Shown in pieces: positions 32,459 through 46,200 of a DNA stretch of 64,000 nt; position 1 is the stretch's first letter, and every line of letters starts with the position of its first letter. Source of the stretch: Zychaea mexicana (taxonomy: Eukaryota > Mucoromycota > Mucoromycetes > Mucorales > Lichtheimiaceae); contig NW_026516827.1 in assembly GCF_025766255.1 (NCBI RefSeq), positions 1-64,000 on the forward strand, given 5' to 3'. A model generated the notes under the pieces. The model was not told the DNA's origin, made no database searches, and saw only the letters and a list, made by a program, of their open reading frames with translations. The position numbers and the translations under genes are program-made.

Positions 32459-33721
32459 ATGACACAGTTTGAATTCGACACGGTCACCGAATCACGTCAC
32501 TTAGGCGATTCACCAGCAGCTTCAATATATGCTGGCTATCTTCATCGTGTAGGCGACTTTATTGATTGAGATATTATCGTCATCAAGAAACAATTTGGCT
32601 CATTTCTTACTCGGTACAACCCTCTTTTTTTTCTTTCATCAATTCATTAGCGCTGGGCTGCTTCAGGGATCACACTGGTAAATTCGAAAAGTAAAAAAAA
32701 AGGGTTGCACAGCGCTCAGCTAAATATATTTTGATGCGTACCTTTCTATTTTCATGAACAGGGTGGTAAGTGTTTGCACCATTAAAGTAAAAGAAAGTAA
32801 ACATCGCCGGTACAACGTTGTTCGGGCTAAACGTTGAGACGAATACCGGTCATATAGGTTATATGGCGTCTGTCATGATGAAGGTTGCTATGCAACGCTA
32901 TCCTGATCGGCATCCTATTTCGATGAACACGTTTTTCGTAAACCCGGGAACAACAGGACCATTTGTCGTCGAGGTGGAGACTATCAAGGCGAGCAGCAAA
33001 GGCATGTGCTCCTTTGTAATCAAGCTGAAACAACTTAAAACTGTTGACAGCAACACGAAGCCATTGGACACGTTGGAAGCTTATGATCCACAGGATTATG
33101 TTATCAAAAACTTTGCTGTGATCAGTTTAAGTGGAGCAAGACCAGAACAAGGCATTTCACAGCTTCTTGATCCAGAGCATATATACAAGCCTGCTTCTTC
33201 CATTGAGGATATGACGATACTGGCGCCGGCTTGTGAGGGAGATGTGACGCTCCGCATGTACCAGGATATGAATAAAAACGATGGAAGACTTCACTATGCG
33301 TTTGAGTTTGCTGACGGACGACCTGTCGATAACTTGGCCATTGTGTACTTCTTCGATATGTACATGGATCCGTTCGGCTCCCTCAATATGAAGAATAGTC
33401 CAGAAATACGAGACAGCTGGAAACCGACACTGCAGTACGAGATCCAATTCAAGAAGCCAATCAAAACTCCATTGCGGCGGGCATACTTGTCTTATTTTGT
33501 TCCCAACCTTATAAATGGTCGATGGGATATGGATGGCTGTCTCTATGGTGAAGACGGAGAGTTGTTCGCAACCACTAGGTACACATAATTTCTTATCTTA
33601 TCGCTGGCATTTAATGGACACAGACACTCATCTAAAGTATGAATGTATGTGATATAGACATCAACTTCGTATAATTCCACGCAAGAAGAAGCAAGAGACA
33701 GCAACCGAAAGCAAGCTATAG
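32459..33721 (+). CDS. Acyl-CoA thioesterase-like protein (4HBT_3 double hotdog), gene 1
   Basis: Five exons: 32459-32548, 32651-32677, 32762-32765 (a 4-nt microexon, GGTG), 32858-33578 and 33658-33721; 906 nt, 301 aa, in phase throughout. The fold is the two-domain thioesterase-like superfamily, which hydrolyses acyl-CoA to free acid and CoA. Its core motif GGYMASVMMKVAM is built by splicing the microexon to the long exon. Later blocks match the paralogue at 34256-35665: HPISMNTFFVNPGTTGPFVV, the PTLQYEIQFKKP strand, the FVPNLINGRWDMDGCLY motif and FATTRHQ at the end. The last exon gives a Lys-rich tail. No clear peroxisomal or secretion signal is seen. The gene converges on its paralogue about 530 bp away. 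Confidence 0.85.
32762..32765 (+). other. 4-nt microexon of thioesterase gene 1
   Basis: aacag|GGTG|gtaagt. It is needed to keep phase and to supply the Gly-Gly of the GGY motif. The same position in the paralogue has a 4-nt exon GGCG. Confidence 0.75.
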
Positions 33722-34255
33722 AAAATAGAGTAGTCGTTTTGAAAATAGTGGAGCAAAGAAATAGACATACTTTTCAATTTATCAGTGAAAAGTGTAAGGC
33801 CATTAACAACACACCTTCACCTACTACTCCATCGTGGAGCTTATCGCGGAAGGGATGTATTTTTTAATGAATCAAGGGTCGAGGCAGTTCGGTTTGCTAC
33901 GGACTGCTTGAAACCTTTCCCTTGTGTCAAATGTTTATGAAAAGTCTTGTGTTGCGTGCCAGATGATAGCCAAGTTGACGGAATACAAATAAGCACCTGA
34001 GTCGGTAGATGGTCGTGGAAGAGCATTCGACCCCAGTACACATCAAAGTCGTATATTGACATGAGTTGCCGCCACAACAAAAAGGATGAGAAAATGGCAA
34101 ATATCATAAGAAGAGAAAAGAAAAGGAGTCTATGCAAAGTTTCTATTAATCCGTGTTATGATGATGTTTCTATGATGGTGGATATACACAAGCAGATTAT
34201 TACTAGCCAAGAAAGAGGGAGCATGGCAGCAGTTGAGGTGGCGCAAACGGCACAA

Positions 34256-35665
34256 TTAGCGGTCGAAACTAGTATAATTGAATAATCTAGAGTTTGGAAG
34301 GGGATAACAAGGAAGACGACTTTGAAGGAGCTGTTGATGGCGTGTTACGTTCCATGGCACCACCAGGCACTGATGTCGTGTCGTCGCTAGTAAATTCTTA
34401 TCCTGATCAAAGAGCGCACCATCCAAATCGAATCGTCCGTTAATGATATGTGGCACCTTGAAAGACGCCAACACACGCTTCACATGCTTGGGAACCGACT
34501 TGAACTGCACCTCCAACTGCAAAGTAGGCATCCATGATGGGCCACCCAGCAGCTCATTGTCCAACGAATACATGGGATGAATGAAAAGATCGGCCCAGAA
34601 AGGTATGCTTTTAAAATCCGTCTCGCGACCGTCTTTGAAACATACAGAATGGTGCACTTCGGGTCTGCCAGGACAGATCGTCTTGCCGCTAGCCTGGTCG
34701 CGTATCGGATATGTGCTCATGTCTTGATAAATGTCAATGTACTGATGCATGAAATCCATCTGCGAGTGCTGCATGGTTTCCGTTGAAGGAGGTTTGGCGG
34801 CTTCAAGCGTCTCGTAGGTTAAGCCCTTTTCTCCATCCATGTTGGCCATCGTGATAATACTATGTGTCTTGGTTACATACTCGCTTGGATCATAATCCTG
34901 CAGCCGTTGCGGCACTATAGCTTCGCGATTCTGATTTGTATTATCAAAAAAATGGTTAATCTTCTTGCCACACAGGTATATAGACGTGAGTAAATATACG
35001 GTGGGACAACATAGAAAAACACACCTTGGGCTGACGCATGATGGCTTTTATAACGCAAAAGCCGCGTTTACTGGGTTTCAGGTCTGAAATTTCGACTACA
35101 AATGGACCCGCCTCAGTCTTTTTAAAAAAGAATGTATTGAGCGCTACGGGATGCTGCTGGTAACGAGAGGAACAGTGTTGGAGTACGGCATTAAGTGACA
35201 GTGCAATGACATAACCTATATACGATCAAGCATGCTGGCGATTCAGAAACAAATAAAGACCATGCGTATACTCTGCCCACTGGTACATTCGGAAAAGATG
35301 TGAGGTCACACATACCGCCCTGGATCGAAAGTAAAAAGGTCGTGTAAGAAGAACTGGACAATATGATTCGATGTGTAACAAGCGCGTGATCTCCAAACAA
35401 CTTACAGCAGGGGCCTGCCCGATAGCCCAGTCCTAATGCGCATGAAAATTGGGTAAGAATCTATTTGCAGTTGCCCAAAAAACTTGTTTCGTAAATGAAT
35501 GCTAATATGAGTGTACCATGTTCACACGCCCAGCAAAAACTGCAGCCCCGTGGTCCGATTCTCAATGTAGCACGAATCTGTAGCTTGATCGAACGCATAG
35601 TCTGCATGCTTCGTTGCTGTGGTTGTTTCTGCTGTTGTTGCGTTTAACATTTGCTCTGTCGCCAT
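34256..35665 (-). CDS. Acyl-CoA thioesterase-like protein (4HBT_3 double hotdog), gene 2
   Basis: Five exons on the minus strand: 35528-35665, 35406-35432 (27 nt), 35316-35319 (4-nt microexon GGCG), 35025-35215 and 34256-34930; 1035 nt, 344 aa, all in phase. The spliced core reads DWAIGQAPAGGYVIALSLNA, the family's HGGY-type region. Next come HPVALNTFFFKKTEAGPFVV, a loop longer than in gene 1, PTLQLEVQFKSVP, then FKVPHIINGRFDLDGALF and LLATTRHQCLVVPW. The product is likely a soluble acyl-CoA hydrolase; the substrate is unknown. Relative to gene 1 it has a longer N-terminus and a different C-terminal tail. The pair looks like an old inverted duplication. Confidence 0.85.
35316..35319 (-). other. 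4-nt microexon of thioesterase gene 2
   Basis: Minus strand gatccag|GGCG|gtatgtg. It restores phase between the 27-nt exon and the exon starting GTTATGTC. Confidence 0.75.
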
Positions 35666-36001
35666 GGTGGATGGAAAAAGCTAGACGAAAGAAATACAGG
35701 AAATATTTTGCTTTAAGCAGCATAGCTGGGCAGCGGATTCTATCCAATTCTTCTTTGTCATCTTTTCGCTTGTTCAAACACAAGCCTTTATTTTTCCTTA
35801 AATGATAAAGATGCATTGTCGGTGTTGATATTTTTCTGGTGTGTGTGCTTCGAAGTGCGAGTGTGTTGAAAGGGGAAAACAAAACAGAATGTCAGTGTTT
35901 ATATAGAAACTCTGAACTTGGCTGGTAATAGAAAGGCTGTTGAGACATGTTGGTATGGTGTGATGAGAGTAAAAGCTGTTAATGGTGATGATGAGTGGCT
36001 G

Positions 36002-36716
36002 CTCTTATTCTTTCAGCCGGCCGTCGGGCTGCTGCTGCTGCTGCTGACGATGGCGGTGTGATCGTTTCTGTGTTTTTTCAACACGCTGTCGCTTTTTAAT
36101 GGTATCGGACTTGAACGATAATGGTCGTCGTTGGTTATGCAGTTCAAGCTGTCATGCAAAACTAATCAGTTACTCTGGCAGCTATATGAATTTTAAATAA
36201 ACAAAGGGAACAAAAAGAACACCTACTATATCCACAGGCATTGCATATAGCGGTGCGCCACTATCGTCTTGACGCCAAAGGGGGTAGTGGATGTGGCACA
36301 ATTAGAACAAATCGGTTGCTGCTGCAACCCATCTTCTTCCCCGCGAGCGTCCTTGCGACCGAATGTGGCTTCAAATGCCTTAACGGGGTGCATGATGCAG
36401 TTTCAACTATAATGGATGGAGCATGATAATGATAGCGAGTTTCCGTTTCACACACCCTCTCGCTCTTCAAAACCAGTAAAATGCAAAAATGTGTTCTAAC
36501 TTACTAGAGCCCGCAAGCGTTGCATGGTAGCTTGTCGTCTGCCGACCGTCTCCACAAAGGTGTGGTGGTTGTAGAACAGCTGCTGCAGACGGGTTATCTG
36601 GCTGAGGATGTGCTTTTTACAGGTAGTGAACGCATCACTGTTGTTGTGGCTGTTGATCTGTTGCGATGCTGGCTGTTATGTGCCGTAGATGATGCTATTG
36701 GGAAATGAAGAGTACT
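36002..36716 (-). pseudogene. GATA-type zinc-finger gene, frameshifted
   Basis: The minus strand carries the pieces of a GATA finger in order but in different frames. PICSNCATSTTP is in one frame. WRQDDSGAP then requires a one-base shift after the C-run near 36281. ICNACGY (near 36235-36255) needs another shift. After an intron (gtaggt...gacag) comes the basic tail LHNQRRPLSFKSDTIKKRQR and a poly-Gln end, stopping at 36002. An upstream exon (about 36511-36700) encodes a helical segment. The C-x2-C-x17/18-C-x2-C order is recognisable at DNA level only. Either a decayed transcription-factor gene or a poorly polished stretch. Confidence 0.55.
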
Positions 36717-37161
36717 AGTATGCATATGGTTGTTATTTGTTTTTTTATATGATGGCTTTTGCGTGTGGGAGAAGTGGGTGCAGATGAGCTACTGCCAGAA
36801 ATCCTCGAGAAGTGCAACTTTTACCAGCTGCAATAAATTCCAGTGTCATTTGTTTTAGGCATTTAAACTCATGAATGCGTTCCGATTAATTTCGAGGTTT
36901 TACTGTAGTTGCGGTGGCTGCATAGTAGAAGTGCAGCTAAGAAGCTCAGCGCAAAGGCGAAGTCAACGGAGGAAACCAGCTTTGAAAACATTGGCATGGC
37001 CATGTGGTTCGCATACATTAGCTACTAAAAGAAAATTGAACTAAGAATCAGTCACTGCAGTGTATATGTCGCCATTTAGCGAGCAATTGGACCTGCCAAG
37101 CTAATTATTTCCATACCAGTAGCGCCCTCTGCAAGGATATCCACACACACAAACAGAGAAA

Positions 37162-37242
<81 letters not shown>

Positions 37243-38337
37243 TTAATAACAGTTTCCGAAATTCTATGACATTTTTTGCGCATGTATGCAGTCGCCGTTG
37301 TAGATGGGCATTCGCCTAATACAAGGTGATTGATACAACTGCGTTATTTAGTGCTTTTGTGTTATAAGTAAATAGTATTATCCGTGCAAAATACATATAT
37401 CAAGCAATAACTAACGCAAAGTTCATCTTGCATGTATATTAGCAAGCACTCAAAAGCAAATACTGTACATAAGAGCGCAAACGAAATAACTTGCTATTGT
37501 TTCAGCTGGTGGCTACAAGGTTTACTTTTTCGCTATTACTTGCATTATGTCTTGTATTCCAACATATATATTGTAGGATTACGACAGAAAAACCAAAATG
37601 CGGGTGTGTACAAGAGCCATTTCTATGTATTCTAGAGAGCACTCAAGCAAAATTGTTTCCTGTCACAAAGCAGCAGTATGTATACCCCGGTCGAGCGTAT
37701 GGAAGAACTCACAGAACTTTTATTTTCTTCAGAAAAGAAACACAGGAATCACCGCGGTCTACACATACACTTCTTCATTACGAATACACCACAATGTGTT
37801 CAACAGCCACCTTCAGCACTTTCTAGAGGTCTGTACATTTGCAGTGATAGGATTAAAAGACAAAAGAGCTCTTTAAAGGGTAAAGGAAATAGGAGTTTGT
37901 AAACCATGACAGTTGTTATAAACGAACATACTCAAAACTTCAAACCAGTACTACCCCCTTTTCTCCTTCTGGCTAATGGAGAACGTCTCATAGTATCACT
38001 TGCTCCTCAGTCCTCTTATTAAGAAGCATCACAACTGACTGGAGAAGGTGGGGAAGGGTGATGGATGTCCTAGACCATTATTGGTCACGTTTTCTTCGAT
38101 TGCTGAAGGCGATGCGCTTAATTTCTCTCCATTCTCTTCCAGACGATGTCATGCTGCGCCATCTGTCTGCTGAAAGTCGCCTGTTTTTGCATTATCTGTT
38201 TTCCCTACCCGGGTTTTCGGCTGTTGAAAAGAATCTAATCAACGGCTTCACTGGCACGCCCATCATTTTGCTCTAAACGCACACTGTACGAAAGGAAGTT
38301 ACCAAAACTGGTACTAAAACCACCAATCTTTCATTTA
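36717..38337. other. Intergenic stretch with a long (AG)n tract
   Basis: No supported gene. Small ORFs (37432-37902, 38058-38276) lack motifs and splice continuation. Confidence 0.5.
37164..37241 (+). repeat. (AG)n microsatellite
   Basis: About 78 bp of uninterrupted ag repeats. Confidence 0.95.
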
Positions 38338-40204
38338 TTAGTTATTTGCAGAATTTGCTGCAGCTTCTTCGCGAATAACCGTAGCAAGACGACGCACAGC
38401 TTCGTCTATTTGATCCTTTTCTATGCAGCTGTACGAGACACGGACGCAAGGCGTGATGTCATTGAGAGGCATAAAGGCCTATATAGCGGATCACGTAAAA
38501 TCAAGGTATTAATTTTAGGATACTATAAAAACTGACTGTAGTAAATCACGATATCTGGTAATAGAATCATTACGTACCACACCCGGAACAGCTAGTACAT
38601 TATTCTTGACAGCCTTTTGCAAAATCAACTCGTTTGAATCGGTGATACCGCCTAGCAAGCGAATCCAAACAAACATGCCAGAATCAGGCACAACCCATTC
38701 CGCCAATCCCTTTAAATGACGCTCCAAGCTTTCTTCAAAAACATCCCGACGCTCGCGATAAAAATTGGCGACACGGTCTACATGAGCGAAAAAGCCGTCA
38801 TAGCCCCATTCTGCCAACAAACCATATGCCATCAATTGAGGTACACCAGCAGGTTGTAAGTTTGTCGACTGTAAAGAGAACATTGAGTCCATAAATGATT
38901 ATTACGCATCCATATACCCCAACATAACAGGAAGATGTACATTGTTTTCTCCAATCCCACATTAACCTATTTTTTCTCAATCTTTCACTTTTACAGGTAC
39001 CACATACCATCGTGTGCAGATTTATACGCTCGACCAAAACCTTGGGTCCGGTAACCCATCCGATGCGAATGCCCGACGACAAAATCTTGCTCATACTATC
39101 CATACGCAGAACGCGACCATCCACATCCATCGAAAAGTACGACGGCGTACGCGGTGTTTTGAACTGGAGATAATAGTATGGATCATCTTCGATGATCAGT
39201 ATATCGTGCTTTTGGCATACTTCATAGGTTCGCTTTTTGCGTTGCAGCGTTGAGCTGACACCAGTTGGGTTTCCGCCAACAGGAACCGTATAGAGCACCT
39301 GAGGACGAGGTTGGTCCTTTTTGCCCGTAGGGTTCAGTTCGGGCCAACTGGTCAGAATCCTGTCGAGCATTTCCGGGTCAATTCCCTCAGAATCAGTATT
39401 GACTGGGACCAAATCGACAGGCTCAGACTTTAAGAAAGATAAAGCGCCAGCATAGGTTGGTTCTTCGACGAGCAAAGCAGTTCCTGGTTCAGCAAACATT
39501 TCCATTGCCTACGCAAGAAAAAAAAAGAGTCAAAATCATCATGTGACCATGAATCATGTGAGATGCCAAAACTGTGAGAGTTCATTCTTTACAACTGAAA
39601 GTCAGAAAGTTTGTTAATGTATTAACCTTGGTAAATAAGTCTTGTGAACCCGAGCCAATCGACAGATCGAACTCTTTACAGGGTGGCGCATGCTCCCTGA
39701 TTTGTAGCTCACGTAACCATTGGTTAAACTGCGGCATGCCAGACTATACATATTTTAAAGTAAAAATATGACCGTGAGAAAGCTACTTTATTAGTTCCGT
39801 TTCTTTGCTATGATGAGGAAGTAGAAGTTTTGTTCAAAAAAACTGGAATACCCTACAGTATAATCGTACGATAAGCTACGTCTGAATAGATCATCGTCAA
39901 AGGTGATGATTTCGCCGGACTTGAGCGTAACGGACATGCTTGCGTATGGAAACGTTTCAGGGTTGGGCATGCCTGCGGCCAACGAGATCTGAAGTTCATA
40001 AAGGCGAGTAAACACGACGATGTCAGTGTGTCTATATCATTTTGCTTACCATATCCTTCTTGTTGTAAAGTGGCATCAAGGCGCGAACTGAATAACCGAT
40101 ACTGTTAGGCCAAAGTAAGTTGCTGTTGTGGCAATAATTTTCTACTCACTAGCTGATGGTACGCGAGCTTTCGACCGAGTACTAAGGAATTTTCGATAAT
40201 CCAT
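38338..40204 (-). CDS. Kynurenine/2-aminoadipate aminotransferase (class I PLP, AADAT/Aro8 family)
   Basis: Seven exons: 40150-40204, 40050-40087, 39857-39988, 39627-39743, 39008-39508, 38578-38868 and 38338-38478; 1275 nt, 424 aa, close to the length I know for AADAT. It transfers amino groups between 2-oxoglutarate and aromatic, kynurenine or aminoadipate substrates and so belongs to tryptophan/lysine and aromatic metabolism. Seen: SAIRALMPLYNKKDMISLAA at the N-terminus, the EEPTYAGAL cofactor-ring segment, LYTVPVGGNPTG (substrate Asn), IIEDDPYYYLQF (Asp and Tyr binding PLP), the Schiff-base Lys in MDSMSKILSSGIRIGW, and an R-VSYSC end holding the carboxylate Arg. Exon 2 uses the acceptor ttattcag, which gives the family's (S)-x-IR sequence. 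Which substrate dominates cannot be told. Confidence 0.9.
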
Positions 40205-43200
40205 AGTAATAGAAAACCGTAAACTACGGAACGCAAGGGAAAAAAGAAAGAACGGAAAAAAGAATTTGCAGGTACGCGTTCAATTATGTACTGAATATCA
40301 TATATATCCAAATATTTTGATTTTGTGTAACAAATGCATACCCGAGTCTCGTTGAAATGACCTCCCAGGTCAAAGTATCTACGCTGTGTCCTTTATAAAG
40401 ATTTAAGGTGCTTAATTTTGAACGCTTAATTCAAGGAATGTAAAAACACAGCTTCTTCTAAAACTACTGTACGCTGACCACAGCATCATGCGGCATTAAC
40501 GTGTTCATATCCTTGCTATCCTCAACCCAAAGTCTTTTCGACATGGTATCGCTGGTAGGTATAAAAAAGGTTAAGTACGGCAATAATATGCTCTGAACTG
40601 GATGGTGCTGACCAATATCGTATGCACCTGACTAGCTTGGTTTCCGTCAAACCTCCTACCCACGAAAAACAATATGATTGACCACACTACTGCTTTTATG
40701 GACAGTAAAAAAGAAGAGATGTACTGCGACGGCACAGAACACCATCATCTATAGATACAACCTGAACCATATAAACGTGATACAAATGCATGAACAATAT
40801 GAGCCTTTTTCTACCGTTTAATTCATAGTAGTAATTTTTACCACGGTTCTGCAAGAATAACATGAGCATTCAGGACGAAGTATATAAGCCTAGCGATATA
40901 CACGCAGCTCATTACGATCCTGTGGAAGTCTCCACCATCACATCGTCTATCTGTGGTGCTGCTACTAGTCTGCATTTCATGTTTACATTATATAGCGGTA
41001 ACCAAGAGAACGTGAAGGTGGTTTTTAATTTTCCTTTTTCAAATCAACATTTTAAAGCGCAGAGATACCAGAAACATAATGCTGGAACCCGCAATTATAA
41101 ACAGCGCGTCTCGCTGTACACTTATAGCAAGTTGGCCATATTTTCTTGGACCTTGGGAGGCAGTGTATGTACTTCACGTATCGATGTAATTATAAGCTCA
41201 ATAAGCTGCGTATAGCAAAAGAAAGTGTTAAATAAATACTTGGTATTTTAAGAACAGAGTTTACAGAACGTGGACCTTATAGAGATTTTTTACTGAGGCT
41301 CTCATTTACCACTGTTCGATACTGTTGTATGTAACACATTGTTTGACTGCCCCACAGATCTATCACATCTTTCCATGTCGAATACTGTACTTTTCACTCG
41401 CTCTTTGTAAATACAGCTCACATATCATGAATGGTCTATACATATATTTGACGCAAACAAAGAGAAAGGATGATAACACAACAATATCCCATATCCGTAT
41501 TACCAGTTATGCTTAACCTCATATCAGTCATGGTAATTCATTTCGTGGGTAAGCGAAGTTGAACACCAGACGTATTAGTTAATATTCATGAAATTACATG
41601 TTGACGTGATGATCGCCGTATCATCAGATCTTAACTTGGCCTCAGAAACGATACTCGGCGTTATTTTGTCCGCGGGTAGCTGTGCGATATCGTCGTTTGA
41701 TACTGCTACCATGTAATGTATTTTCGCTTATGTTACAACTAGTATAAAATATATTCTTAATTACAGAATTAAATTTTCATATAATAGTCATGGATATGAT
41801 AGGAATATCCTTTGTATATGGAAGTAGTAAGACTTGCTGAAATCATGGAAGGTAAATCTCGAAACTGGAGCTAAAAATTAAATGGTAAAATACTAACAAT
41901 AAGTATGATAAAATAGAACGAATCTCACTTGAAAGTTGCATAAGCGAGATGTGCTCTTATCTCTCGTCTAGTCGCCGATTTTCTCGTTGTATAACAGTGT
42001 TGTCACGATGGAAAGAGCGTCTGCACATGAAAGAGGCATCAACACAACTATATGCCTGTGTACATACTGAGGCGCATCACTTGACCGATATAGTCGACCC
42101 CCGAGAATATTTGCTTGATTTTAAAGGTTGCAATAATTGCAAAAGTAGCAACCCGTTTCATTCAACCAGCTATGCTCGAGGCGTATCATACCATATAGAT
42201 CGAAATGCTATAAACTTTACTGTATTGCATATAAACGTATTGTAGTTGCGGTAATGTCTCTCTTGTAGACAACCTACTGTGCAATTTATTCGGCTACAAG
42301 GAGTTTCATCAATTGTTCGATAAACATTGGGAAAGGGCACGCCTCGCTTGAGCGTCAATTGATACTGCAAGACGTAATTTTTATCAGCGTGTCCAGCGAC
42401 GTACAGGATGAAATTGAACTTCCACCTGCAGTAACAACATGGAGCGGCGTGTATGATCGATGAGATAATGGTGCAAAAACGGGAAGCACCGCATCTTAAG
42501 ATGTAAATGTTAATTTCCAAGGTTTTCTAGCCCAATATATGACGTTTCTTCGCCAATGGTTGTTGGTGATATTGCATAATTATCCTCATTATATTTAAAA
42601 GCGATTCAACCTAAGTTTGGATACATACTGACCCACGTTGGCAGATCACATTGTACGTATTTTCTTATTCCCACTGCCCATCTTGTCCCCTGGTTATCTG
42701 TTGGTTGATGTGCTACTGTCCAAACGATACCTCAAACATCATATTCCATGAGTCCGCAGACTGTTGGAAAACTTCATCGAAATCTTGTATTTATATTACG
42801 TATATCTGTTAAACGACGATCCCAATCGGAGGGGCAGGTAGTTGTTTCGGCGCTCATTATCAGTCGCCATCCACGGTATTACAGTGCCTTTGAATGCGAT
42901 CCAGAGACTAAGTACTTCTCTTGACATATTGCTAAAAGCTGACACGAGCCTGGTTAACATTTCCGTATACTGACCGGATCAGTGGCTCAAGCAGAACTAC
43001 CAAAAACGTAGCCTTGAAGCATTCTTTAACGGCAAGCCCTACATAGCTCAAAGCAAACGCACGTAGTTCAAGAGCAAATACATACTATTCCTGCCAATTT
43101 TAATGGATATAATATACCACCTTGCCACCAATCAATGCACCAGTCGTGAACGGAATTACTGCTGGGAGAAGCCTTGTATTGAAGAAGCTGCTCGTCCCCA

Positions 43201-46200
43201 GCACACTTTTCTGTCTTCTCCACCTCTTTCTAAAGTTGATATTTTGTGTCAACCAAAGGCAAGATATAGTAAAATCAGGCGGATGTAATTTAAGCAAAAG
43301 GGACCATATGTTAAATCAAGTGGGACGTAATGTACATTCAACGGCGCTACTAACGTGTATTAAAGAGCAACTGCAAAAAAGCAGGATATAGTATGGATAT
43401 TCCCTCAGGCTTTATCATAACATCACTTATTCGGCAACGACAAGAAATCTGCAAAGAGAAGGTCAGAGACAAAATGTGGATGTTGCTGTGGAAATTGGCA
43501 ACAGTAGGGGAAAATTCGCTGCGTCTCTTTTTTTTAATACGTCACGAAGGCTATGAACGCGTACGCATAAACCCACACTAATGACAAGCATAACGTACCT
43601 AAATCAGCAGGAAGCAAAGGTAGTCTAGAAATGAGGAAATCAGGAAGAGCGCATCACTGATCTTTCTTTTTTGGATAGTGGCAAAGTGATGCGTGTGTCA
43701 AACCTTGAACGTTTAACAGCATTCCCCTGAAGCGAAAACTTTATAGAGTGAAAGGGCATTGTGACTCAACGATTTGACCAATTGACTTCGCACTCGAAAC
43801 GCACAAAGGGATGGCGAGTGAACAAGGTGATCAATGAAACAACGAATTACGCGCAAAAGGGTTAAAAAATGTACAGTAGGAGGTCATCGTTTATAGTGTC
43901 ATTCTCCTGATCGTCCCAATAGATCTTGAACGCTGCTCAAAAAGAACGTAGAACCGCACAAAAACAAACGAACCGGTTAACTTTGTCAACAGCAATGAAA
44001 ATCAACGAAGGGTGAGTCGACTTTATTAGCGGCAGCGTATACTCGGAATGAGCGGGTCAACTTATCTGCGGCAGCGCATACATCTTTGGATAGAGGATGG
44101 TACCTTACCAGCAGCTGTATAAATTCAGGATGGAGGGAGGGAGGTTACACGGCGTATAACAGAGAACTGTTGGCGGATGGCGAAAATTATAAAGCAACAG
44201 TGGACAAGCACGCTTCACAATAAAAGATGATGGGTCTATGATACACTGCAGCGTTGGAGTCAAGTGTGTGTTGTATCTATTTCCGCACACAGCACATGCA
44301 ATCAAAAGATACTAATAAAATGGAATGGTCTGTGGACTACGCTCTAAACTCATGCTGTTTGCCTTGATGGGTGAAAAATAGAAACTGGCTGCTGGGAGGA
44401 TCGTGTCCTTGATATTTACTAAACAGCTGATGCCGGAGAGCCTTTTAGGTTGTCTACCTTGTCAGTTACTCCTATTTCCATTATTTTGTTGCTCGCAGAA
44501 AAGCATTTCTTCCGTGAATCTACTTGCTCATTTGCATTCGTGTCTTTGATTTCGCTTGACACGGTGCCGTGCACGGACCCCTCACAACCAAGCGGCGACA
44601 GCATCGGAGGTACAGCAGCCCATGGTGAGAGACACGTACCACTACCGCCGAAGCACGCTTGTCTACTTGACCATCAGGTACCACTCCTCCTTTCATTTCC
44701 TTTGGTGCTGTATCGTTTGCTATGCCATAGTAGGCAACCCACAAGTTGATACGCAACCCGTTATCTGGGCCAATGAGAATTCACGGGGATTTGAAGTCCC
44801 GAACGAGAAAAATGTCTATATAAAGCGAGCAATTTCGCCTTTCTTTTTTCTCTTCTTCTCTTTAGTTCGTTTTGGTACGGCTTTGGTCTGTAGTACAGAT
44901 GCACTGCTCTGTGCCATGATCGGGTCATATGCCTGTGCTGGCTATTGTCATAATTCTTCTGATGATCGGCAGATTCAGTGGTCCGCCCTGAAGAAAATTT
45001 GCAATATATACCAGTGGGAATGTGGTCATATACTCCGGCAGCCGATCGTGAACCTTCGGGTGCATGTGATGCCAACGGTATATGTTGGGATAATTAAAAC
45101 GAACTTTTCTTTTATTATTATTTATTATTTATTACACACAAATAAGAAAATGATAAACAAAATAATAAAAATATATTTTTCTTTTTCGCATTCTTCTTAT
45201 AAAGTTTCAAAATACTAAATACGCCCCCCTCCATTCATTCACAGCTCCGTGCTAAACAAAGCGGGGAACAGTGACAGTGGCTCTGTATCGTAGCTGGCAG
45301 TAACACGATCACAACGCTTTAGCACTCTCTTTCACCTTCTGTGTTCGCCTAAATTGCCAAAGTAATTGTCAAGAAAAAAAATTGTTACCGAGGATCCTCC
45401 TTTAGGAAAAGGTTATTTTATAAGAGGCAACGTCAGAGCATACGCCGGCAGACATGTATAATTGCCAGATCTGTAATTTGGAATGTTTTTCTTTTCAGCT
45501 GTTCGTCTCTCTCACTCTTCCTGCACGTAGCTTAACATAAAACGATTTTCTTATCATTTTGGTTTTCACCTGGATTGAAAAGCTTGCACTGATCATTCCG
45601 ATGTGCCTGCTTTCAAAGCGGGATTCTTGGACCTAACGTCACTTCCAAGAGACGATAAGAAGGCGATAAAGCTCGCACAATAAGCGCGCAAATAGTTCTT
45701 ATGTTAAACGCTTTGTAAACTTATTGGTCTGCTCTTCAAATTTGTTTTCTTTTGAGTAGATCGTTGATGATGCCTGTATTATAAACGTAGTTTGTTGTTA
45801 GTGAGTAGTTCTTATGTTAATGTGGTACGAAACGATTTGATGCTCAAAGATGCAACAGTATTGCGGAGCCATTACTCACCACTGTAATGTTTTTTAGCGG
45901 TGCAAATAACAGAAATATTTTATAGATCTCGCTTGCATACTTTGATACCTGCTTCATGGAACTACCGAATTTTGAAGGGAGCAAATGGACGCCCTTAACT
46001 CGACAGGCCATCTACGGAAAGGAGCCTTCTTGCTCGCCTTTTCCTATTATCCGTTTTTCTTCCAAATGAACTTGCAACTGATGAATATGTGATCCCACTA
46101 CTGGATTGGTATTATTATTGCTGTCTGGATTCTTCTTGTTGTTTTGCTTCTGATTGAACCACCAACACTACCATCCAAAAATTTGTAAATTTTCTCCTGT

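Noticed and set aside
32818..32857. ATG at 32818 as start of thioesterase gene 1
   Set aside because: It would lose the N-terminal part and the first Gly of the GGY motif; the exon chain from 32459 keeps phase and matches the paralogue.
44450..45218. Overlapping ORFs on both strands
   Set aside because: Neither has a motif; their mutual overlap and the A/T-rich end suggest chance.
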